Notes under the pieces: generated by a model
What the model was told of the DNA's origin: nothing
Database searches by the model: none
What the model saw: the letters and a program-made list of their open reading frames with translations, nothing else
Part shown: in pieces, positions 49,031-55,665 of the stretch
How positions within the stretch are numbered: the first letter of the stretch is position 1
How the letters are laid out: every line of letters begins with the position of its first letter
Position numbers and translations under genes: made by a program
NCBI RefSeq assembly: GCF_021404545.1
Contig: NZ_JAAWWD010000013.1
Span: 1-55,665, forward strand
Length of the DNA: 55,665 nt
Reading direction: 5' to 3'
DNA from: Aestuariivita sp.
Lineage (GTDB): Bacteria > Pseudomonadota > Alphaproteobacteria > Rhodobacterales > Rhodobacteraceae

Positions 49031-49413
49031 GCGGAAAACTCCGGGTGTTCTGTTTCTATATTCACCTGCGCGTCTTCGCCCAGGAACCGCAGCAGAAACC
49101 ACTTCTGTTCCTGCCCGCGATACCGTCCCTTCCAGATCTGGGGCACCAGATCATGCGGCAGATCATAGGGCAGCCATTCATCCGTCTCGGCCACCATTTC
49201 CACCAGATCAGCACTCACACCGGTTTCTTCCCAAAGTTCACGCAGAGCGGCGCCCCGGGCGTCTTCGCCTTTGTCGACCCCCCCCTGCGGCATCTGCCAC
49301 GCCTCGGTATATCTGTCGCGGCGCTGACCAACAAACACCTGGCCCGCCGCATTCATCAGCATCACACCCACGCAAGGGCGGTAGGGCAGCTTGGCGATTT
49401 CCTCGGGGGTCAT
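48922..49413 (-). CDS. rppH: RNA pyrophosphohydrolase
   Basis: A Nudix hydrolase that removes 5' pyrophosphate from mRNA and so triggers decay. The 163-residue protein from the ATG at 49413 ([19 protein letters not shown]) has the Nudix box [20 protein letters not shown] followed by TG, and QKWFLLRF and [13 protein letters not shown] as in RppH. The longer frame to 49521 is rejected because it overlaps the agmatine deiminase gene. Confidence 0.93.
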   Translation of the reverse strand: MTPEEIAKLPYRPCVGVMLMNAAGQVFVGQRRDRYTEAWQMPQGGVDKGEDARGAALRELWEETGVSADLVEMVAETDEWLPYDLPHDLVPQIWKGRYRGQEQKWFLLRFLGEDAQVNIETEHPEFSAWRWQPPDQLVDKIVPFKRAVYSRVLEEFAPHIGPA

Positions 49414-49474
49414 CTCAGGGCCTTTCGTTCGGGTGACCCTTTCTCCCTGATCGTTCGGCAGAGGTCCAGACGTG

Positions 49475-50539
49475 TCAGATCGCAGGCATCTGCTGCGTCG
49501 CGCAATGAATGCCGCCCCCATTCAGACCCAACGCATCAATCTCCAGCGTCACAACCTCGCGCCCGGGATAGAAACGCGCCAGCGCCTCGGCCGCTGCCGC
49601 ATCGGCTTTGGCATCGCCGAATTCTGCGGCGATCACCGCCCCGTTGCAGAGATAGTAATTGGCATAGGCCGAAACGAAATCCACCGAGCGGACGCGCGGG
49701 CGTTCGGGCAGGTGGACCACCTCGATCTTCAGATCCGTCTCTTGCAGCCGGGCATAGGTTTCCAGCGCAGCAGCATCGAACGGGTTCCAGGGGTCGGCGG
49801 TCTTGGCCAGATTGATCAGGACACGACCCGGTTCGATGAACCGCACCAAGGCGTCGATATGATAGTCGGTGATATCCTCATCGCGCAGCCCCGGCGCCCA
49901 GATCATCCGCTGCGCGCCATAGGCATCAAGCAGCGCGGCCTCCACCGCGTCGCGGTCCATAACGGGGTTGCGGTTGTCGTTGACCCAACTGCTTTCATGC
50001 GCGATCAGCATGCCGTGCCCGTCCCATTCGATCCCGCCGCCTTCGCCCTTAAGGGGCGTAGGCAGCAACGGCAGGCCCAGATGCGCGGCCACGCGTTCGG
50101 CGATCAGACCATCGTGGAGATGCACCTGCCGGTTGCCCCAGCCGTTAAAGCGAATGTGGCGCACCGCGCGCCCGCCCGCGCCATCGAGCACAAAGATAGG
50201 CCCCGAATCGCGGCACCACAGATCCTCGGTTGGGATATCCCAAAGCTCCACCGAGCCGGAGACCGCCTTGCGGATATCGCCGTGGTGGGTGGCATCGGCA
50301 AGGATCGTCACCGGCTCAAAAGCCGCGATCGCGTTGGCCACCCTGGCGACCGCCGCCTGCAATTCCTGCAAGAAAGCCCGATCACGGTGCACCGCCCGGC
50401 TGACCGGCCATTGCATGAAGGTGCGTTCATGGGGCGCATCCTCGCCTGGTACGTAAAATCCATCCTGTGCAGCCAACGCTCCGGCTTTCATACTCATGCC
50501 CATGGCTGCCATCCCCTTCATCGCTGTCCGTCGATCCAT
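49475..50539 (-). CDS. aguA: Agmatine deiminase family protein with a Tat signal
   Basis: A 354-residue guanidine-modifying enzyme. [23 protein letters not shown] and the C-terminal catalytic cysteine in [14 protein letters not shown] identify the agmatine deiminase (porphyromonas-type) family, which converts agmatine to N-carbamoylputrescine. The N-terminus [20 protein letters not shown] looks like a twin-arginine export signal, so it may act in the periplasm, unlike the usual cytoplasmic enzyme. It is divergent from fadH. Confidence 0.88.
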   Translation of the reverse strand: MDRRTAMKGMAAMGMSMKAGALAAQDGFYVPGEDAPHERTFMQWPVSRAVHRDRAFLQELQAAVARVANAIAAFEPVTILADATHHGDIRKAVSGSVELWDIPTEDLWCRDSGPIFVLDGAGGRAVRHIRFNGWGNRQVHLHDGLIAERVAAHLGLPLLPTPLKGEGGGIEWDGHGMLIAHESSWVNDNRNPVMDRDAVEAALLDAYGAQRMIWAPGLRDEDITDYHIDALVRFIEPGRVLINLAKTADPWNPFDAAALETYARLQETDLKIEVVHLPERPRVRSVDFVSAYANYYLCNGAVIAAEFGDAKADAAAAEALARFYPGREVVTLEIDALGLNGGGIHCATQQMPAI

Positions 50540-50600
50540 CCCGGCCTCCGCCCCTGGCCGAGCCTAGCGGGATCCGGCGCCCGGGGCAAAGCCCGCTTGA

Positions 50601-52697
<2,097 letters not shown>

Positions 52698-52701
52698 GCA
52701 G

Positions 52702-52815
52702 GCATTTTCTGACGCAGAAAATGCGCAGATTTTGCCCCAAAATCTGGGCTCCCGGGTGAACCGGGGCGCCTAGAAACTGCGTCAGTTTCTCCCCAGAATG
52801 TGCGTCACATTCTGG
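52702..52815. repeat. Four tri-loop hairpins in tandem (array 2)
   Basis: Hairpins at 52702-52724 (arms GCATTTTCTG, loop ACG), 52726-52746 (arms CAGATTTTG, loop CCC), 52772-52790 (arms AGAAACTG, loop CGT) and 52793-52815 (arms CCAGAATGTG, loop CGT). All arms are perfect complements. Three of the four share the CTG/CAG or GTG/CAC core and the sequences TTTTCTG or AAACTG with array 1 at 7637-7681. The array fills the gap between the convergent fadH and DUF4399 genes. Confidence 0.88.
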
Positions 52816-52827
52816 AACCGTTTTGCA

Positions 52828-53253
52828 TCACTCGGTCACTGTGATCGTAATGCGCTCACTCGCAACGACCGGGTCATGCGGAACATGGAAATGATCGCCT
52901 AACAGCAATTGAAGCGAGTGCGACCCGGCCGGAAGATCCAGTACTGTCTCGGTCTGACCGCCGCCAAAATGGATATGGTGATCATCCGCTGGGATACCGA
53001 TCTGCGATATCTCCGTATCGTTCGGCCACTCACCGAAAGGAGGCCGGTTGAGCAAGATATGATGGTGACCGGTCCCGTCCTGGTCTACACCCGCTGGCGC
53101 GACGCCCTTGCCCCTCAGCCCAAACACCACCGTCACCGGGGCGCTCACTGTTGCGCCGTCTTCAAGGTTCACGAAGTAAAGCTCAATCTCATCGGCCTGC
53201 GCGGCTGCAGCGGCCATAACCGCCATAGCGGCTCCAAAAAGCATATGTTTCAT
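52828..53253 (-). CDS. DUF4399 exported protein
   Basis: A 141-residue protein with a signal peptide (MKHMLFGAAMAVMAAAAAQA). The mature part shows DGATVSAPVTVVFGLRGKGVAPAG, GHHHILLN and DHHIHFGGGQTE, the DUF4399 pattern of repeated histidines, which suggests metal binding in the periplasm. The family's function is unknown. The start at 53253 has a strong GGAGG; the longer frame to 53307 is not used. Confidence 0.85.
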   Translation of the reverse strand: MKHMLFGAAMAVMAAAAAQADEIELYFVNLEDGATVSAPVTVVFGLRGKGVAPAGVDQDGTGHHHILLNRPPFGEWPNDTEISQIGIPADDHHIHFGGGQTETVLDLPAGSHSLQLLLGDHFHVPHDPVVASERITITVTE

Positions 53254-53473
53254 TGCGGATCCTCCCAGATACAATCGGTCAGATAGCCCCATAGCGGCCC
53301 CGGTCAAATTCGCAGGATTTCCGGGCCGGACAATCTGGAAACAGGTCGTTTCGGTGTTTCCGGTGGCAGAACGATGGCGGCAAATTCCCGATATTATCCA
53401 ATCTGCGCCCCGTTCTCGCCCTTATTGGCTCGCATACCTGACCCTCAACGAAAACACCCAACGAGGCCAGAGC

Positions 53474-54379
53474 ATGGACCGACTGACCGAAATGGAAGCC
53501 TTTGCCACTGTTGTGGATCAGGGCGGCTTTACCGATGCGGCCAAAAAGATGGGCATCTCCAAATCGGCGGTGTCCAAGCACGTGTCAAGCTTGGAGGCGC
53601 GCCTTGGGGCCCGTCTGCTCAATCGCACCACCCGCCGCGTGTCCCCCACCGAGATCGGACTGGCCTATTATGACCGCGCGCGCCGTGTTCTCAATGACGC
53701 GGGCGAGGCCGATGCGCTGGTCACCTCGATGCAAAGCGCGCCTTCGGGCCTCTTGCGCATCTCGGTCGCCACCGATTTTGGGGTGAACCACCTCTCACCG
53801 GTCCTATCGTCCTTTCTGGAGGAATTCCCCGACATCACCGTCAACATGGTGCTGAACAACCGCTATGTTGAGCTAATTTCCGAAGGGTTCGATATGGCCG
53901 TGCGGATCGGAGAACTAGAGGACAGCACCCTGCGCGCCCGCAAGCTGACCGAGACCACCAAACGCATGATCGCGGCTCCGGCCTATTTCGAGCGGTACGG
54001 TCGCCCGCAGAAGATCGACGATCTGAATGAGCACAAGCTCTTGCACTATTCAAACCAAGGGGCTGGCAATGTCTGGAAAATCACCGCACCTTCAGGCGAA
54101 AAACGTCAGGTCAGAACCGCCGGTTGGCTCAGCGTCAATGACGGGCAATCCTTGCTGAATGCGGCCATCTCCGGTCTGGGCATCGCCTATCTACCCAGTT
54201 TTCTCTATGCTGACGCTATGGCCCAGGGACAAGTTGTGGATGCGATCCCCGATTTGCCTATTGAGATGCAAGGCATCTATGCGGTTTATCCGCCTGGCCG
54301 GTTCACCCAGCCCAAAGTGCGTGCGTTTATCGATTTCCTGGTCCATGCTTTTGCCGACAAAGGCCCCTCGGACTGGTAA
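53474..54379 (+). CDS. LysR-family transcriptional regulator
   Basis: A 301-residue regulator. The N-terminal helix-turn-helix is MEAFATVVDQGGFTDAAKKM followed by GISKSAVSKHVSSLEARLG and LLNRTTRRVSPTE. A periplasmic-binding-protein-like effector domain follows (about 90-300). It is divergent from the DUF4399 gene, which may be its target. The start at 53474 fits the family; the frame from 53354 adds 40 extra residues. Confidence 0.93.
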   Translation: MDRLTEMEAFATVVDQGGFTDAAKKMGISKSAVSKHVSSLEARLGARLLNRTTRRVSPTEIGLAYYDRARRVLNDAGEADALVTSMQSAPSGLLRISVATDFGVNHLSPVLSSFLEEFPDITVNMVLNNRYVELISEGFDMAVRIGELEDSTLRARKLTETTKRMIAAPAYFERYGRPQKIDDLNEHKLLHYSNQGAGNVWKITAPSGEKRQVRTAGWLSVNDGQSLLNAAISGLGIAYLPSFLYADAMAQGQVVDAIPDLPIEMQGIYAVYPPGRFTQPKVRAFIDFLVHAFADKGPSDW

Positions 54380-54417
54380 CCCGTTCTTCATGTTGCTTCC
54401 CTTGGCAACCAACTGGG

Positions 54418-54442
54418 CCTCGCTCGTACAGCGGGGTCTTTT
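54418..54442 (+). terminator. Likely terminator of the LysR gene
   Basis: A 7-bp stem (CCTCGCT 54418-54424 with AGCGGGG 54430-54436, one T-G pair), loop CGTAC, then TCTTTT. It lies 39 bp after the stop. Confidence 0.6.
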
Positions 54443-54569
54443 CTTGTCAGGGGTAACATGAATTCCCCGCACGCCCGCCGCAGATATGTGCATGGATTCT
54501 GGGACGCTTGGCTGATCCCAGCCACGGGTCGGTAGGGGTCTTCTCTATTCCTAAAGCATCCCGCTCAAA

Positions 54570-55092
54570 GCCTGACTCGTTAGGGATTCGCTTGAAGCTT
54601 GATCTGTGATTCATCCTTTTTGGGAGGATGGATTATGTCAGCACCTTTGCCGGATGCGCTGCAAGCGCGGTTTCAGAGATTGATTGAAGAAGGGTTAAGC
54701 GGGCGTGCGGCGGCATTGCGGTTGAAGCTTTCACCCGCGACCGGCGCGCGGTGGTCGATGTCGATCCGTCGGACGGGCCAAGCGCGAGCGGCACCTCAGG
54801 GCCGCCCCAGAGGCAAAGGTAGGCTTGATCCGCATCGCGGCTTCTTTGCCGAGAGCATCGCACATGACGGCGACATCACGATGCAGGAACTGGCGTCTGC
54901 CTTGCATGATGCGACAGGCGTTTGCGCGCACCCGAACGCGATCGGCAAATTCCTTCGCAAGCTCGACTATACGCAAAAAAAGTCGCTGGTTGCCGCCGAA
55001 CGCCGCCGAGCCAAGGTAAGGCGGCAGCGCGAAAGCGGGTTCAGGCATCGCCTTCCGGCCATGTCAGCCCAGCCCGAACGCGTTGTCTTTAT
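54570..55092 (+). mobile_element. IS630-type element, 5' fragment (left boundary approximate)
   Basis: The first part of an IS630-family element: leader, ribosome-binding site and about 152 codons of transposase, then broken by the IS110 element at about 55092. The left end could not be fixed because no clear terminal repeat was visible. Confidence 0.75.
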
Positions 55093-55102
55093 TCCCTCCT
55101 GA
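54635..55102 (+). pseudogene. IS630-family transposase, truncated by IS110
   Basis: From the ATG at 54635 (GGGAGG just upstream) the protein begins MSAPLPDALQARFQRLIEEG and runs through the helix-turn-helix (LSGRAAALRLKLSPATGARW) and second HTH (ALHDATGVCAHPNAIGKFLR). Homologues continue after PERVVFI into the DDE catalytic part (IDETSVKTN). Here the frame changes at VVFI to PS-stop because another element starts. All catalytic acids are lost, so the product is inactive. Confidence 0.85.
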
Positions 55103-55665
55103 TGGGGTGGACGCCCCCTCACGGCATCGCTGTGCCAAGGTCGCGGTGTTGAAACTTGCTACGAGGAGGAAGCGTCCATGGAAAATGTTAGCATTGTAGG
55201 TCTGGATATCGCCAAAAATTCGTTCCACGCGCATGGCGCGTCTGGGGACGGATCGAAGATATTCGGCAAGGCACTGCCTCGGGGGCGGGTTCTGGAGTTG
55301 TTCGGTCAGATTGAGCCCTGCACGGTCGCTTTGGAAGCTTGCGCGGGTGCGCATCACTGGAGCCGAGAGATTTCAAGGCTCGGCCACGATGTCAGGTTGA
55401 TCGCACCGCAATAGGTCAAGCCCTATGTGAAACGCCAAAAGAATGATGCGAATGATGCCGAAGCCATTGCCGAGGCTGCCTCCCGGCCGACCATGCGGTT
55501 CGTGCCGACCAAGACCGCCGAGCAGCAAGGCCAGGCAATGGTGCTGAAGACGCGCAATCTTTTGACGGGACAACGGACCCAGACAATCAATGCATTACGA
55601 GGGCATTTGGCGGAGCACGGGATTTCGGCCCCCAAGGGCCCTCCACATCTGCCCCGGTTGGAAAG
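55093..55665 (+). mobile_element. IS110-family element, cut by the contig end
   Basis: Left end at about 55093, inside the IS630 transposase. About 85 bp of leader precede the transposase start, as is typical of IS110. The right end is outside the window. Confidence 0.8.
55178..55665 (+). pseudogene. IS110-family transposase with an in-frame amber stop
   Basis: MENVSIVGLDIAKNSFHAHG carries the first Asp of the DEDD RuvC-like catalytic site, and VALEACAGAHHW contains the Glu. The frame meets TAG at 55412-55414, within APQ(stop)VKPYVKRQKND where relatives have a tyrosine. The same frame then runs open to the window end and still matches the family (NDANDAEAIAEAASRP, RTQTINALRGHLAEHG). A single nonsense change or a sequencing error explains this. 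The C-terminal transposase domain is outside the window. Confidence 0.88.

Overview
The window reads as one high-GC contig from an alphaproteobacterium of the Rhodobacteraceae (Roseobacter-type). Support comes from gene families and orders typical of that group: chvI-chvG-hprK-rapZ-EIIA-ptsH divergent from pckA, rpoZ-rsh-pdxJ-acpS-lepB-rnc-era-recO, ispH to rnhA, and family-restricted proteins (DUF6473, DUF1491, twin-transmembrane protein, short HprK). Both ends lie in sequences that are normally multicopy: a tuf gene that becomes unreadable at the left edge, and an IS110 copy nested in an IS630 copy at the right edge. This looks like a whole contig broken at repeats. No rRNA, tRNA, CRISPR array, prophage or photosynthesis gene was seen.

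Layout. 1-7 kb: tuf start, a lipoprotein, a cytochrome P450, parC, a secreted SH3 protein, an SDR and a small twin-TM protein. 7-12 kb: cobalamin adenosyltransferase, etfBA, a DUF6473 protein and 3-hydroxybutyryl-CoA dehydrogenase. 11.7-19 kb: a minus-strand regulatory operon (ChvI/ChvG, HprK, RapZ, EIIA, HPr, acyltransferase) facing away from pckA. 19-23 kb: a TauE-type permease, a probable methylsuccinyl-CoA dehydrogenase (mcd) and an NAD-dependent epimerase/reductase. 23-34 kb: a long minus-strand housekeeping operon (rpoZ, rsh, DUF2062, pdxJ, LysE, a membrane hydrolase, acpS, lepB, rnc, era, DUF1491, recO) plus folK. 34-39 kb: NYN protein, B12-binding regulator and the ispH-LysE-DUF3429-methyltransferase-rnhA operon. 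39.5-44.8 kb: a five-gene phosphorelay cluster. 45-54 kb: ada-like gene, nth, sugar/adenosine kinase, GNAT, rppH, Tat-exported agmatine deiminase, fadH, DUF4399 and a LysR regulator. 54.6 kb to the end: nested insertion sequences.

How the genes work together. mcd, the electron-transfer flavoprotein, the B12 adenosyltransferase and 3-hydroxybutyryl-CoA dehydrogenase fit acetyl-CoA assimilation by the ethylmalonyl-CoA pathway and PHB turnover. pckA supplies gluconeogenesis, and the PTS-like HPr/HprK/EIIA set with ChvG/ChvI may regulate carbon flow.

The most unusual part is the 39.5-44.8 kb cluster. It holds a membrane CHASE-PAS histidine kinase, a free receiver, a free Hpt, and two gap-free paralogous response regulators whose output domain looks like a degenerate GGDEF domain. 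Matching promoter-proximal motifs precede the two paralogues. Also notable are two arrays of tri-loop hairpins sharing one stem motif (7.6 kb and 52.7 kb) and a 22-bp perfect inverted repeat at 48.4 kb. All functional statements are from reading the sequence; no database search was run.
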